From contig CP136066.1 in NCBI GenBank assembly GCA_032622095.1, positions 195,476,816 through 195,540,815 on the forward strand: DNA of 64,000 nucleotides. The letters run 5' to 3'. Under the pieces are notes generated by a model, which saw only the letters and a program-made list of their open reading frames with translations, was not told the DNA's origin and searched no databases. Positions 25,636 through 38,389 of this stretch are shown here, one piece after another. How positions within the stretch are numbered: the stretch's first letter is position 1; each line of letters opens with the position of its first letter. The position numbers and the translations under genes were made by a program. The stretch comes from Siphonodentalium dalli (lineage: Eukaryota; Mollusca; Scaphopoda; Gadilida; Siphonodentaliidae).

Positions 25636-26117
25636 CTAGAAATGATGAAATAATTGAGCAGTTCTAATCTGAAATCGATGAGGTCTTCACTTCAAACTCG
25701 TCACTCACCTCCCTGTTGTCACATTTCGCGCGCAATGTGCCGGCTTGTTGTCAAATTTGAAAATTTCTCTTTGCAAACAATCCTAATTATGACCAATCAA
25801 ACATGTAAAATATACAATAATCGAGCATTGCGCATGCGCACTGGTTGTAATGAATCTCGGCGAATATACGATAATTATGGTCCTTGGCAGCAGACGTAGT
25901 TATTGGTTGCTATAAACGTAGGTTACAAATGATGCACGGCCATAGTAAATGACAACAGTGACATTAGAGGTATTACACGAATGATATAATCTCGCTATGC
26001 GGGTATATTTATACAAAACAAATTTGCTGTTACCATTTCTATCTAGCTCATTATCCGAGATAAATTGGACTTTCTCGGAGGGCTCGCAGAAATCTGATTA
26101 TAAACTGCCGAGTTGGC

Positions 26118-26365
26118 CGACGATGTCTACTCTTCTTGCGAACCCACCATTACAGGAATGTGTCCATAGGGTCTCCGGGGTTGTCTACACACATTGCGAA
26201 CCCACAATTACATGAACGTTTCTAGAGGGTGTTCGGGATGTCTACTCTTCTTGCGAACCCACCATTAAATGAACGTGATTAGAGGGCCTCCGGGATATCT
26301 GCTCTTCTTGCGAACCCATGCACCATAACAGGAACGTTACTAGAGGGTCTCCGGGGGATGTCCAA
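26118..26365 (+). repeat. Tandem repeat of about 62 bp, four copies
   Basis: Each unit reads GATGTCTACTCTTCTTGCGA, ACCCACCATTA, AGGAACGT, AGAGGGTCTCCGGG with moderate divergence. The second unit has ACACACATTGCGAACCC in place of the usual start. No function is suggested. Confidence 0.85.
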
Positions 26366-26805
26366 CATCGAATTTCAAACTGTACCCCACCTTGAAATAA
26401 CTCTAAATTTCAATTTGAAACCCCACCCCCTGTTGGAAATGTTCGACTGGTATCTCAACCATTCCAACTACTGGACATACTACTGGATATATACAATAAC
26501 TGAATACCATTTCAGTCAAAAAAATTGACCGACTGTCAACGAAAGTAGAAAAGTATTCAATTTCTGGTTTGAAGCCTATTGTGCCAGGCATGAAAAAACT
26601 GTTGACAATTTTGCCAGTTATAGCACCCAAAACACCCAAACACCCAAATCAATCAGTGTAATGTTGTGCCAGACATGAAATTTCCAATTGATGACAATTT
26701 TGCCAGTTTTATCGGGGGCGAGGCATCCAAAACGTCCGCCTCTCGCCACGTCCCCGAATCCTGATGAAAGAGATTTGGTAATTGATTGGTTACCCCTTTC
26801 TTAAT
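26366..26805. other. Unannotated DNA
   Basis: No feature was recognised apart from short words (CCAGACATGAAA, GCCACGTCCCC) that also occur near 30040-30135 and 1153. Confidence 0.4.
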
Positions 26806-27479
26806 TTACTAAATACTCACTGATATGACGAGTAACTTACTAAATACTCACTGATATGACGAGTAACTTACTAAATACTCACTGATATGACGAGTAACTT
26901 ACTAAATACTCACTGATATGACGAGTAACTCACTAAATACTCACTGATATGACGAGTAACTTATAAATACTCACTAAGATGACGAGTAACTTACTAAATA
27001 CTCACTGATATGACGAGTAACTTATAAATACTCACTGATATGACGAGTAACTTATAAATACTCATTGTTATGACGAGTAACTTACTAAATACTCACTGAT
27101 ATGACGAGTAACTTACTAAATACTCACTGATATGACGAGTAACTTATAAATACTCACCGATATGACGAGTAACTTATAAATACTCACTGATATGACGAGT
27201 AACTTACTAAATACTCACTAATATGACGAGTAACTCACTAAATACTCACTGATATGACGAGTAACTCACTAAATACTCACTGATATGTCGAGTAACTTAC
27301 TAAATACTCACTGATATGACGAGTAACTTACTAAATACTCACTGTTATGACGAGTAACTTACTAAATACTCACCGATATGACGAGTAACTTATAAATACT
27401 CACTGATATGACGAATAACTTATAAATATTCACCGATATGACGAGTAACTTATAAATACTCACTGGTATGACGAGTAAC
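26806..27479 (+). repeat. 31-bp satellite array, about 22 copies
   Basis: The unit is TTACTAAATACTCACTGATA followed by TGACGAGTAAC; a 29-base variant has TTATAAATACTC. Copies are about 95 percent identical. The two length forms are interspersed, and runs of the 29-base form suggest local amplification. Confidence 0.97.
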
Positions 27480-27646
27480 TCCCTTCGGGTATGTTCAGAG
27501 AATACGTTCAACAACATACGACTTTTTAAGAGACATCACTTCCACAGACAATAAACATTCCACATATCAGAGTTCGGAAATAAATATGTCTGAAGTTTCG
27601 GCTCTTCCAAAACGCTGCATGTTCATCATTGAAACGAGCTCGGAGA

Positions 27647-27780
<134 letters not shown>

Positions 27781-28054
27781 GGGGGGTATATTAGATAATA
27801 AAAACTGATAACACCGAATTTGGGTAAATGGGGGGTAAGCACTAACTCAACACTTTTGTTGTATACTTTCTTATATATGTATATATGCACTGTTACCGTG
27901 TAATGTTGTATTTAGTGGTGTTGTCTTCGGGAGATGAGGTTTATGTAAGTGGCTAGCACTTGTCCCCCAATCCCATCACCATATTAATTTGGTAAATAAG
28001 TATGTTTAGACCAACATAGGTTGAATTATTGATTCGTCTGTCGTCAGCTCATTT

Positions 28055-28513
28055 TGTGTCCCGCCATATCAAATCCAGTCGTAAGTCGGGATTTTTTTAC
28101 CCTGTGCCAATGCATTCTCTTATATATGCGAGTCGACCATAGGTCGCCTCGCATATATAAGAGAATGCATTGGCCTAACAATTTTTTACAATTTTAATAA
28201 TTTTTTCTTGTATTCTTTAACAATTTTATAAATTTACCCATACAGAGTCCCAGACAAACATGAGCAGACGACACTCTTCTATATGCTTCTATATATGTGT
28301 GGGGCTCCCTGCAGGGTAATGGATGTTTTTTATTTTATGTCCTAAAAATTGTAAGAAACATTTATTAACAAAAAATGATAAAAAATTGTTAGGCCGATGC
28401 ATTCTCTTATATATGCGAGGCGACCTATGGTCGACTCGCATATATAAGAGAATGCATTGGCACAGGGTAAAAAAAATCCCGACTTACGACTGGATTTGAT
28501 ATGGCAGGTCACA
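28055..28513. mobile_element. Double-hairpin foldback element, TGTGNCCCGCCATATC ends
   Basis: The outer arms (about 28055-28173 and 28394-28513) are reverse complements running TGTGTCCCGCCATATC, CAGTCGTAAGTCGGGA, then CCCTGTG. Each arm carries a complete 67-nt hairpin, at 28107-28173 and 28394-28460, in opposite orientation. The AT-rich middle contains GAGCAGACGACACTC and a GCAGGG motif. The element at 58540 is the same family with its middle inverted. The target duplication is unclear. Confidence 0.85.
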
Positions 28514-30427
28514 TTTGTTCCTTTTCACCGCTCCATGTGAATACTGGATCATTCCAACATTGTGCTTGGGTAATTGATGGGAGAATCAATTTGGCAAAGC
28601 AAATGTTGAGAAGCAACGTCCGTTCTTGTGATATAATGAAGGGCCGCACGGTGTGCGTTTAGGGAATAGTTTATTGACCCCATCCATCATAGGAGCAAAT
28701 ATGTACATTTATAGCACACCTCTATTGATAAAAACCCTTTATTCGTTGTAAAGATCTAGAGAAGACTTTGATATTGGGAGTGATATTAGCTGTTACCATG
28801 CACAATCTCTTTAGTTTTTACAACATCAAAACAATCAGTTATAATAATGTAATGCCATCGCACAAGTTTTGACTGTCACCCAATAATATGCTATGGAATT
28901 GGACAATGCTAAGTGGCTACATGTATACCTAAACAAATTTGTAAATGTTGTAAAAACTAAAAAAAATATTCTTTTGAAATATCTAAGTTGGTTGCTTGTA
29001 GGGCAGTTGAAAAGAGCTGATAATCCGAACCGCGATAGATATTAATAAACGAATGAGTATTAGAAATAAGTCCAATAACAGTCCTATACCGTCACAACTC
29101 ATCATGATATTATGCGTGACATACATTTATAAGGCGAGAAACGTGATCAACAACTGGGGTATGCATTTTTATTACCAGCAACATGATACGAACACCGTCT
29201 TGTAGCATGTATCATTGAACACATGCCTTTTACAAAATCAAGTCGCTCGTTCGTTACCACTGTAACTACGTTTCGGGGCTACATATAAATGTTCAACAAT
29301 ATTTCTCAGAATTAAATTCCATATAGCCATGTAGTATGTACATTGAATAGATGCCTTTAAAAAAAACAAGTTGCTCCTTCATTGCCATAAACAATTTCTA
29401 TTCTAGGTTAATGACTTGGTTCATATCTTGTACTTTCTTATAACTATCTGTAGCATCTTGTTGGTAACAAACATGCATAATCTATAATTGTTTACAATTT
29501 TCTTGCCATATCTAGTGTCTTATATCTTATGACACTTTCTTTTTACCGCGGTGTTTAATCATTACTAACCTTGTGCTGTTGTTAGTTAAATTCGGTAAAT
29601 TATAATTGTCCTATAGTGTGTGCTGTAAGTCGGTGATATTATGGTGATATCGTTTAGTCGAAATAACCACTCGATAAAGACCCGTGGATATTTCTCGTAT
29701 ACGATTCACACCATGATATAAGAGAGGAAATGATCACACAGAATAACGCCATGTCACATGTAAACGGTTTTCATTGTACCCGTGTGGTCGTGGTACGGTG
29801 GTAGTACATTGGTAATCCGAGTGCCTATATAGTGTACCCGGTGTCCATGCACCCCCGCCCCTTGAACCAGACCACACTCCCATGTTCGCTAAATACCATA
29901 TGATCTCTCTTGAGGTGGAAAAATATGCTTCTGTTGCATGGTCTAGAAAACAACATAGTCAATACTAATTACTGGTTGGAAATGAACCAATGAGAATAAT
30001 TTCAACCTATATGTGGGGTAAAATTTCCAACTAATGCTGTGTCAAGCATGCACGATATTTCCAAACTGTTGAAAACTATGAACAAAGTTGGGGGTTAGAC
30101 ACACCAACAACCCCGTCTGTCGCCACGTCCCTGATGATAATTCAACATCGTGGACAAATTGGTTAATCACGCATGACATATAGGAAACTTGGTATATTAC
30201 ATGAAAATGTATAGATTACATATAGGTACGCTTGAATCTGGTATATATAGGCTTTCCAGCCTGAACGTTATATGTGTAGGAAAGTGGCATGTCGCATGCA
30301 AACGGTTGCAAGTACATGTATCTACAGATACAGATACAGATACAGATAGTTTATTCTCAAGTCACCATAAATATTGGTATAATAGAGTGAGAATATATAT
30401 ATACATGTGAATAGACCAATTGAACAT
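28514..30427. other. Mostly unannotated DNA, 1.9 kb
   Basis: Only weak structures are visible. There is an 18-bp inverted repeat TTTAGTTTTTACAACAT at about 28811 and 28946. A diverged direct repeat of about 60 bases occurs at 29203 and 29326, and an (ACAGAT)n tract at 30321-30349. No coding signal was seen. Confidence 0.5.
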
Positions 30428-30431
30428 TTAA

Positions 30432-30842
30432 CCCTTTACCCAACAAACCGGCCAAAACCGGCCAAATAAAGCTTCAACAGCCTAAAATATCTTCGGTCTG
30501 TCTCAATAAAACCATACAAATATGGATATCATTGGAACCGGCTCCTTGACCACATTGTGATAGTTACAGTTATGCCCTGTGCCAATGCATTCTCTTATAT
30601 ATGCGAGTCGACCATAGGTCGCCTCGCATATATAAGAGAATGCATTGGCCTAAAACAAATCTTTTTTTAACACTTTTTTACCATTTTTTCTTACATTCTT
30701 TTTACAATTTTATAATTTTTACAATTTTATAATTTTTAATGTGTTAAGCCAATGCATTCTCTTATATATGCGAGGCGACCTATGGTCGACACGCATATAT
30801 AAGAGAATGCATTGGCACAGGGCCCTTCTGTTGGGTAAAGGG
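30432..30842. mobile_element. piggyBac-type MITE, CCCTTTACCCAAC ends, double hairpin
   Basis: TTAA at 30428-30431 and 30843-30846 bounds perfect 13-bp termini CCCTTTACCCAAC. Inside are two 67-nt hairpins (30582-30648 and 30749-30815) in opposite orientation. The left shoulder has AACCGGCCAAAACCGGCC and CTGTCTCAATAAAACCATA. TTAA duplication plus a CCC start is the piggyBac signature (family knowledge). The copy at 60086 is in reverse orientation. Confidence 0.9.
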
Positions 30843-30846
30843 TTAA

Positions 30847-31690
30847 TATAACATGTATACCAATAGGGCACATTCGTGGATGGGTGTAGGTACGGTGTAT
30901 ACACAATGCACGTCCTCCCATACGATTACTGGTACTGGCGTATACATACACATTTCATTTTATAGAGGCACGGATATACATATAGGTCGCCTGAAACACG
31001 GACTCCGTTAGCAAAATAATAGTTTATAAAATTAATGTCCACCAACCCAGACCACTGGGTGTCGATTGTTGCCAGTTGACCGCTTTGCTTGACGACACTG
31101 AACTTGCAACACATAATATCTCGTCTTACTCATCTCGAGAAATTATGAACCCAAAAACATGTAATGTCATCTGAAACATGATCCAGGTCATTATCCTCAA
31201 TTTGTGTGAATCACCAACATTAACAATTAATATGTTTCTGATGCTATATGTAATTCTAATTTATTTTATTTAAGTGTTATGACATCGACCTCATATATGC
31301 GAATTTGTTAATAAATCATATCTTATCCAACAAATTTAGCGCCACACAATGACCTCGTATTTATATATAAACATATGTTATAAACGGCACGTGACACTCG
31401 CATACACTGTAAATGTCAGGTATGAGATGATTTAAGGAACCTTTGAGTGATAATTCGAACAGCCGAACTTTCCGGCGGAAATGATCGTGACTCGTCGATA
31501 TATACATATTATATAAGCTTCAAGGTTAGCCGAACACCGACGAAAATCCCAGAGCATTTCGGGAGGTTTCGTTATTTTCCGAATATTTTCTGCAGTAGAT
31601 CTCTATCTTGCTCTGCTAATATAATAATTTAATGGAATTGAATATATGTTATTACAGTGACCTGAGTATAAATATAATACATTTGCGTAC
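30847..31690. other. Unannotated DNA
   Basis: No gene or repeat was recognised. Short open frames lack any family resemblance. Confidence 0.45.
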
Positions 31691-31761
31691 AAAAGTTATG
31701 TTACATGCCCAATACACCCGGTCGTTAAGGCCTATAAGTCACTTTAAGTCCAATAATTGCA

Positions 31762-32085
31762 TTAAGTTACATTGCGTGGTGTCAAAACTATAGATTGTCT
31801 TCTCTCGAATGCTTTATGTAAAAATATAGATGTCTGACGAGGAAAGTTAGTCATTAGATAACCAGCCATGAAAATAAGAGTATTTACACCATTTATACAG
31901 AAATTTATCTTTGCGAAGAAGTCAACTCTGATATCATCGTACGCCCCACGTGAAAAAATGAAATGAAGTTCATCCTCAACAATGTTCCTATGGTAAAATA
32001 CACATAACCGTTCATCCAAATCCTCTCTCTTCCACCTGCCGGTTTCAACACGTAACGATAATATTATACTGTGCCATTACAGAAC
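31762..32085 (-). pseudogene. LINE (non-LTR retrotransposon) ORF2 C-terminal fragment
   Basis: The minus frame reads LRVETGRWKREDLDERLCVF, then NIVEDELHFIF, then a Y-D-D-I-R segment. This matches the C-terminal zinc-knuckle region after the reverse transcriptase of many metazoan LINEs (GRW, CxxC, EDE-HF, C-xY-xxxR). The second cysteine of the first pair is Tyr and the later Cys is replaced, so the knuckle is broken. A stop lies just upstream (about 32088). Nothing of the RT or endonuclease domain is left. It is a dead 5'-truncated copy. Confidence 0.75.
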
Positions 32086-32089
32086 TTTC

Positions 32090-34097
32090 ATGTTTCGAAA
32101 TGTTATAAATATTTACCTACAGTTGGGTGTTATAACTCCATTTAATATTTGTATACAGTCTGAGCCTCCTTAGTCTTTCTACATCACTCAACCAATTATC
32201 CTGTTTTTATCATTGAGGTGTTTCTCACAGATAATACATACGTTAAAATGATACAAGAGAATGCAACAATCGTAATCCTTTCTTTTTTAAATGGATTCTC
32301 CCATCAGTTATACAAGTATGCATGATAATGGTGTATTATTCATTTGGAGGGATGTTAAAGTGATGACACCAGACAACAGATAAATATTAGAGGAGAATGA
32401 GTCCCATTTAGTGAGGGAAATGTTTAGATAATAGAGAGACATTTCGCAAAATCACTATTACGATTACGGATAGGATATATATTATCCTAGTATATATATA
32501 AGGTGGACACCATCACAACTTACATACGACGGTTAATTGATGAATATATGCCCCACTATATTCAGCTACACATGTATTTGATGGAAAAAGTAATGTATGC
32601 CTCTTTCAGATCCCATGTTCTTATCCGCCACGCGGATTATGTTAGAGCGTCCCCAAGCAGGACCGGTGGCGCATGCTTGACACATCTGCACATATATAAC
32701 TGAGTGGGTATATTTCGTCTCACATAAGAACACCCGTGCGTAAAAATCGAATGTTAGCGTATACTGGCAGGATATTATCCATATCGTAATCGTATTCGCG
32801 ATTTTGCGAAAGGTCTCTACTAAGTTCAATAAACGACACATATGACAACATAACGCTCACAAATCCTCGCCGATCATCAGTGTTGAGAGGGTCACGGTGA
32901 ATCACTCTCCAAAAAAAATATCCCCACGGTGTTGAGTGTTTTGCTTTATCGCACACTCTGTATATACTGTATGCAAATTATATCGAGACTGGCTACTCGC
33001 CGCCATCACTTCCTACAACAATTACTATAATTTCTTGTTTTAGTTATGAGTGGTTTATTTGAGGCTATTTTGTTAGGCGACTCGTGGTTGTTTCGATATT
33101 ATTTTAGTGAGTAATTGCTTATAAATGTCATGCGGGGTATTATCTTCGTCGTAGCGTCATATTATTTACAATCTGAGCTGAAGAAAAAGTCGTTGTGCCT
33201 CCAAGTATAAGCAAAATTAGTAAACGGTAATTGTACTTTTGACATTCATCAATCATTCGTGTATTCTCATGAGTATATCTTATTCTAGTGCAGGAGAAAC
33301 ACAGATGGCGACGAACTTCCACGGCAACATCTTATTTTTAAAATAAGCACAATACGGGCATATTTTATAATTGCGCGAAATACATGTAAGCTCATATTGG
33401 CAATATTTTAAAAGTCAAATACGCTCTATATGGGCTAAACGCTGGTCATTAAAACAGCCCTTTTGGGACTATTTCAATATGAAATAAGCCCATATTGTGC
33501 TTATTTTGACGATAACAGGCTGGAAAATAACACGAATAAAGCAACTCACGACGTACCAGATGTAAGCTCTTTATAATTTGTGTTCACTGTGGCCCGCGCC
33601 ATCCAGCGGAATAACGGATTCAAAGTCCACTATGGATTAATTTCAGAATCAATAAGTCCAATATGAACCTATGTGAATATTTAGATCCAATATGAACCTA
33701 TTTGCACCAAGATATTTTGCACGCTCAGACAAGAGATAAACGTAGTTTTCGGTTATCGAGGGGTGTTTCTGTGTCTGCAGCAACTTTACATAATTACGGT
33801 TATTACGCATCTTAACGCGTCCAGGATAGATATATCTGCAACACATACGAAAACGACCCAAATTGTTATTTTTAACTATAAATGAACGTCTTTTGGACTC
33901 AGCTCAGTCAGCTGTAAATTAATACAGAGCAAGAGAGGCAGATAAGTAGCTATATATAGGTAGCATATATATAGAAGTGTTCTACTTGTCACAATTCAAT
34001 CATTCATTCATTATATACACATGTCATCACTCGCAAATTTACAAAATATATAACTTCAAGCACTTGACAATGGTCTCTTCTATATACCATATATAGA
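32090..34097. other. Unannotated DNA, 2 kb
   Basis: No gene, RNA or long repeat was seen. Around 33370-33500 the words CTCATATTGG, GGGCTAAACGC and AAGCCCATATTG recur loosely. Confidence 0.45.
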
Positions 34098-34387
34098 CAG
34101 GGCTGGCGCTGGACGAAAATGTTCTCTTGCCAAACATTTTTCCAAATGAAATTATTTTTTTCCCAAATTTAATTGCGCGTATAATTGGGATAATTATCGT
34201 GTTTTTTATCTTTGTTAAAAACTAGCCACAGACACAGGTAGAATGAGCTACTAGAAAAGCAAGTTAATATTATTAATAAATATCAAAGTAGAAATAAATA
34301 TCTAAGCGACACCAGCCTGGAATTTTTTTGCCAAATGAAAATAATTTTTGCCATTGGCAAATTTGGCAAGCGGCAGCGCGAACCATG
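34098..34387. mobile_element. hAT-like MITE, internally deleted (290 bp)
   Basis: The left end CAGGGCTGGCGCTGGACGAA and the right end, read inward, CATGGTTCGCGCTGCC belong to the family at 13950 and 21647, with the same TTGCCAAATG and GCCATTGGCAAATTTGGC words. It is about half the length of the other copies, and its target duplication is not clear. Confidence 0.75.
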
Positions 34388-35242
34388 ACCATAGAGTATG
34401 TCTCTGTGCATACTTTCACACGCTGACAAGTTTGCCTGAAAATTTTGCGGTCATTTCGGCATCCTTGGAATTTTGCGACTGATAAATTGCCTGGCTGTGA
34501 ACGTAATTTAAGTTTAACAAATACAGGGGAAAAAATAAAGTTTGTGTGTTTATACGGAAAAGTTACATGTCGACACAATCATTTTGAACAGAAGTATGGG
34601 CTAATAGTTTATACACGCAGTAATATACGGTATAGAAGAATAGCTTTGATACGCTGTCGCTATAGTTTCAGGCAAACGATGAATAACATTTCGTGGTGTA
34701 TGAGAGGCTCATCCAAGCATAAATTCTTTAACAAATTTCCTGTATAAAACAGCCATATCCGCCGGCAGTTCCGAGCGCAAAGTGGATCAAATCATTATTG
34801 TTTCTTATTTGCAATTTCTCTGTTTCCGCAAGACTTTATAAATATTATACGGATACTGGAATTATTCCATCTGAAGATGTTTTTATTGTTACTCCGAGGT
34901 GAAAACTAGCGGAAATAACATTTACTGAGACCTTCCCACCACGAAACCCGCTATAAACCTCGGGCAATTTATCGATTTTCGTGATAAATTCACAAAATGG
35001 ATCATTTGCAAGCGATAGTCCCCTGCTGGTAGCAATTTTCTCAATCAGTCAGTTTATTGCAGCAATTAATTATTAGGAGAATTTGAGTACTAAACAAACG
35101 ACGAAAGCAGGATGGCCCGCTGTTAGAATCCGGCGCACCGTGGGCGATTATATATAGATATTCAGATTTCAAAATGGTTGTCTCTTGATAATTCCTGGAA
35201 AGTCCAGACGCAGAAAGCCAACTTTGGACAAGAATGTATAAC
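34388..35242. other. Unannotated DNA
   Basis: No recognisable gene or repeat was seen in this stretch. Confidence 0.45.
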
Positions 35243-35751
35243 CACGGTGGGGATTCACGTGGTTTCGAGGTTGGTGAGTACCACGCATTCAAAATAACCG
35301 AAGCTAGTTTTTCATATATAAAAACATAATATATGAGGAACTGAAAAAAAACATAGCATTATGACTGTTACGGGCATATGCTCTATATATAGTTTAATTT
35401 TAAAACAAGTTGATACCCTATTTGTTCGGAAATACTAGTTTTCCATAACATTCTGACCAAAGTTGCGAGTCGGATGTTCGTGGAATACACCAGTCGATAC
35501 ATCTATAGGAGAATCCTTCGACTGACAACTTTGATCAGAATGTTAAACCAAGCAACTGTGAGTCTGGACACAAATCAGCTTTAAAAAAAAATAGTATAGC
35601 ATATGCTCGTAGCTGCTAAAATACTATGTAGTATGTTATATCCCAGTGTATTACCTTTTTTCGCGTATCTGGTGGAATTTGCGATCGCTTCGGCCATTTT
35701 GAATGCGTGATATATACTTATCAACTCGAAACCACGTGATTCCCCACCCTG
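35243..35751. mobile_element. Foldback element with long terminal inverted repeats (about 45 bp)
   Basis: The left end CACGGTGGGGATTCACGTGG continues with TTTCGAG and CACGCATTCAAAAT. The right end, read inward, is CAGGGTGGGGAATCACGTGG with the same continuation. Nested inside is a second inverted pair around AACATTCTGACCAAAGTTG (35450) and CAACTTTGATCAGAATGTT (35525). The ends resemble hAT termini, but no 8-bp duplication was found. Confidence 0.7.
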
Positions 35752-36079
35752 ATCACATGAGAAGGGTTAAAGTGAAGTGTCACTTTTGGAGCAGAACCAT
35801 TTGACGAAAGTTATATATATATCTTTATAGTCCTCCTCGTGGGAGAGTATAATATATAGTATTACACAAGAACATATATACAGTTCAATAAGAAGAATAT
35901 ATAGGTTTACAAACAGTTGGTGTAAATGATAAGTAACGTATATACAAAACTGATCCACGTACACTCCCAATCACACGCTTTAAACAGCTCAACCATCGCA
36001 CACATTTACCATTTACCACCCATGGTCACACGCACCCACGCACATATACCCTCACCCTCCCACACACACCCCATTCAGC

Positions 36080-36564
36080 CAGGGGGGGGGTGAAAAAAAA
36101 TTTCCGGCACGTATGCCGGGGTGGGTGGGTGATCAAAGCCACCAACAAGCAATTTTTTCCGCAACTAAAAAATATATTTCCTGCTTGTTTTTTTAGTGTT
36201 TTGGCAATGAGTTGGGCTTCAAAACCACTTTGAATGAGAAAAATAATGTAATTCTAACTGGTAAACTGACTGCATGCAGTTATCGTGTTGTATTTTGTTG
36301 CAAAATTTGAAATCCAAGATGGCCGCTGGCAGCCATGTTTTGTTTTGGCCGAATGACCTCAAAATGACTCATTCCTATTTACATGTCCATGTTAACATCC
36401 ATGATAAATAGTATGCACAGAAATTCATATACAGCTGTTTACAGTGAATTTCCCCCCGCAAATCTCTGTTTTAGTGTTAAAAGGGGGTGGGTACAAAAAA
36501 TGATCGAAAGGGAAAAAATGCCATACGTACCTGAATTTTTTTTCCGACCCCCCCCCCCCCCCTG
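36080..36564. mobile_element. MITE with CAGGGGG ends and 7-bp target duplication
   Basis: ATTCAGC flanks both sides (36073-36079 and 36565-36571). The inverted ends read CAGGGGGGGGG, then GAAAAAAAATT, then a C(G/A)(G/T)(C/T)ACGTATG segment. The right end contains a run of about 15 C. The interior carries AAATCCAAGATGGCCGCTGG, a word also seen in the repeats at 60.7-61.6 kb. The exact length of the homopolymer is uncertain. Confidence 0.7.
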
Positions 36565-36571
36565 ATTCAGC

Positions 36572-37156
36572 ATGCATAAACACTCGCATACATTCATAGG
36601 TCATACATACGCACTAACACGCACACTCTCACACAGGCACACACACCATCTGTGTCTCTCTCTCTTTCTCCCTCACCCAACCTCACACATGCAGACACGC
36701 ACGCATACATGTATAGTGATACATATGCACCCACAGAAGACGGCTTTCCAACACACATACACGAGTATGTAGGCAGACAACAGACTGGCGCATGCCCACA
36801 TAATGTCACATGCAGACACAAATATAATACATGCAGTGTCACAGGCAATTGGATATATAAGTAATAGAATAGCATAAATGTACGTGGTCAAGCTATCTAA
36901 ACATTTGATTCAGTGTATAGCTGCCAACATAGACTTCATTTTGTAAACATAAATTTGATCTTGATTGCAACCGCGCATTACATATACGACAGACTAGTTT
37001 GAATGCATAACACACGTTACATGTGCATACCAAAGCGAATGTCCCCACCAAGAGAGCAAAAGATATGGAATGTGTCAACACAAGGCCGACCTTTGTCGGT
37101 CAAGCGTCAACGAACACCACCTCCGCTCTCTGGATAAACAAAGCATTACATGACAA
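36572..37156. other. CA-rich simple sequence, then unannotated DNA
   Basis: About 36575-36720 is enriched in ACAC/CATA words. The remainder shows no gene. Open frames here reflect the compositional bias. Confidence 0.5.
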
Positions 37157-37684
37157 TTAGTCGGTCGCCGTCAGAAACCTGCACAAAAACACGTAGGTTT
37201 GCCACAACTTGTGTGTGTGGCCAACAATGAAAGAAACATAATACATTGGATCTTCAATGAAAGAGAATAGTTCAACTGGCAGGTTGGTTAAATGTAATAG
37301 GAAGAGCTCTTCGTCGCCCAGTTCATTTGCCCAAAGAGAAAACAATATTCCGAATTCGTCAATCATCTCGTACCACATGTTGTTTCGACACCCCCTTAAA
37401 GCAGGGTGATTGCAGTGAATGATAATATGTTTAGGCTCATCTTCATTGCTTTTGTTACATAGCGTACATACATTTGCTTTTGTTGATGCTGTTTCGGCGA
37501 TTAGTTTTGCGACTGTATAAAAGGCAACCTTTTTCTCTGGGTACATGCGACAAGCTTTCCAAATATGGGATGGTTGCAAGCAGGTTTGCATTTGAGTAAA
37601 CCGAACCAGGGACAGATCATTTGACATGTCCTCGTGCCAGACAAACTCACAACGAATATTTATCGCGGTTTTAACGATCCGATT
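37157..37684 (-). pseudogene. LINE ORF2 C-terminal fragment (CR1/RTE-like zinc knuckle)
   Basis: The minus frame is open from about 37684 to a stop at 37157 and reads ...IWKACRMYPEKKVAFYTVAK..., then CTLCNKSNEDEPKHIIIHC and a W-Y-E-M-I-D segment. The CxxC...ED...H...C pattern and the following W/E-rich tail match the region downstream of the reverse transcriptase in metazoan LINEs. The natural stop may be intact, so this is the 3' end of a 5'-truncated insertion. No RT catalytic motif remains. The clade assignment is only a guess. Confidence 0.75.
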
Positions 37685-37834
37685 TCATTCCGATTTAGTC
37701 GGGAAAAGACCACTGTTGGAAAAGTTCTCAAGATATTGACTCAGATTATATGACTTTCGAGTTTAATGAACAGGGTTGATAATAGAGGGTTTTCGAAATC
37801 TATCAGATAGATTTACGACTACGTTTAGGGTACT

Positions 37835-38155
37835 ACGTCATCAAATTATAATGTAATACGTCATCAAATTATAGGGTTCTACGTCATCAAATTATAGGGT
37901 AATACGTCATCAAATTATAGGGTTATACGTCATCAAATTATAGGGTAATACCTCATCAAATTATAGGGTTCTACGTCATCAAATTATAGGGTAATACGTC
38001 ATCAAATTATAGGGTTCTACGTCATCAAATTATAGGGTAATACGTCATCAAATTATAGGGTTCTACGTCATCAAATTATAGGGTAATACGTCATCAAATT
38101 ATAGGGTTCTACGTCATCAAATTATAGGGTATTACGTCTTCAAATTATAGAGTAA
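37835..38155 (+). repeat. 23-bp minisatellite, about 14 copies, alternating dimer
   Basis: The unit is ACGTCATCAAATTATAGGG followed by TTCT or TAAT. The two 4-base tails alternate almost strictly, so the real higher-order unit is 46 bp. Every unit contains TACGTCA, a CRE-like half site, but no regulatory role can be shown. Confidence 0.95.
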
Positions 38156-38262
38156 TATGTCACAACGAATATAGGGTATCAAATTATCTGGTTTGTACCA
38201 AAACTTCATTTAAATATACAAACATTCAGTCAATTAGTTTGGCATGTCCTTCGTGTAAGATT

Positions 38263-38313
38263 ACCCTAATCCTAGCCCTAACCATACATCTGATCCTAAC
38301 CTTAACCCTAATC
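38263..38313. repeat. Interstitial telomere-like CCCTAA tract, degenerate
   Basis: About eight CCCTAA or CCTAACC-like hexamers occur in 50 bases (for example TTACCCTAATCCTAGCCC), interrupted by ATACATCTGAT. TTAGGG is the usual metazoan telomere repeat, so this is a small interstitial block, not a chromosome end. Confidence 0.6.
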
Positions 38314-38389
38314 CATATGGAGAATGGAGGGTTATATATACCATTAGTTTTGTTGTATTATACAGCCACCAATTATATCAAGCCTTCGA

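Noticed and set aside
26806-27479. CRISPR-like array
   Set aside because: There are no unique spacers between the 31-bp units and the context is eukaryotic; it is a plain tandem satellite.
38263-38313. Chromosome end
   Set aside because: The telomere-like block is only about 50 bases, degenerate and flanked by ordinary sequence on both sides.
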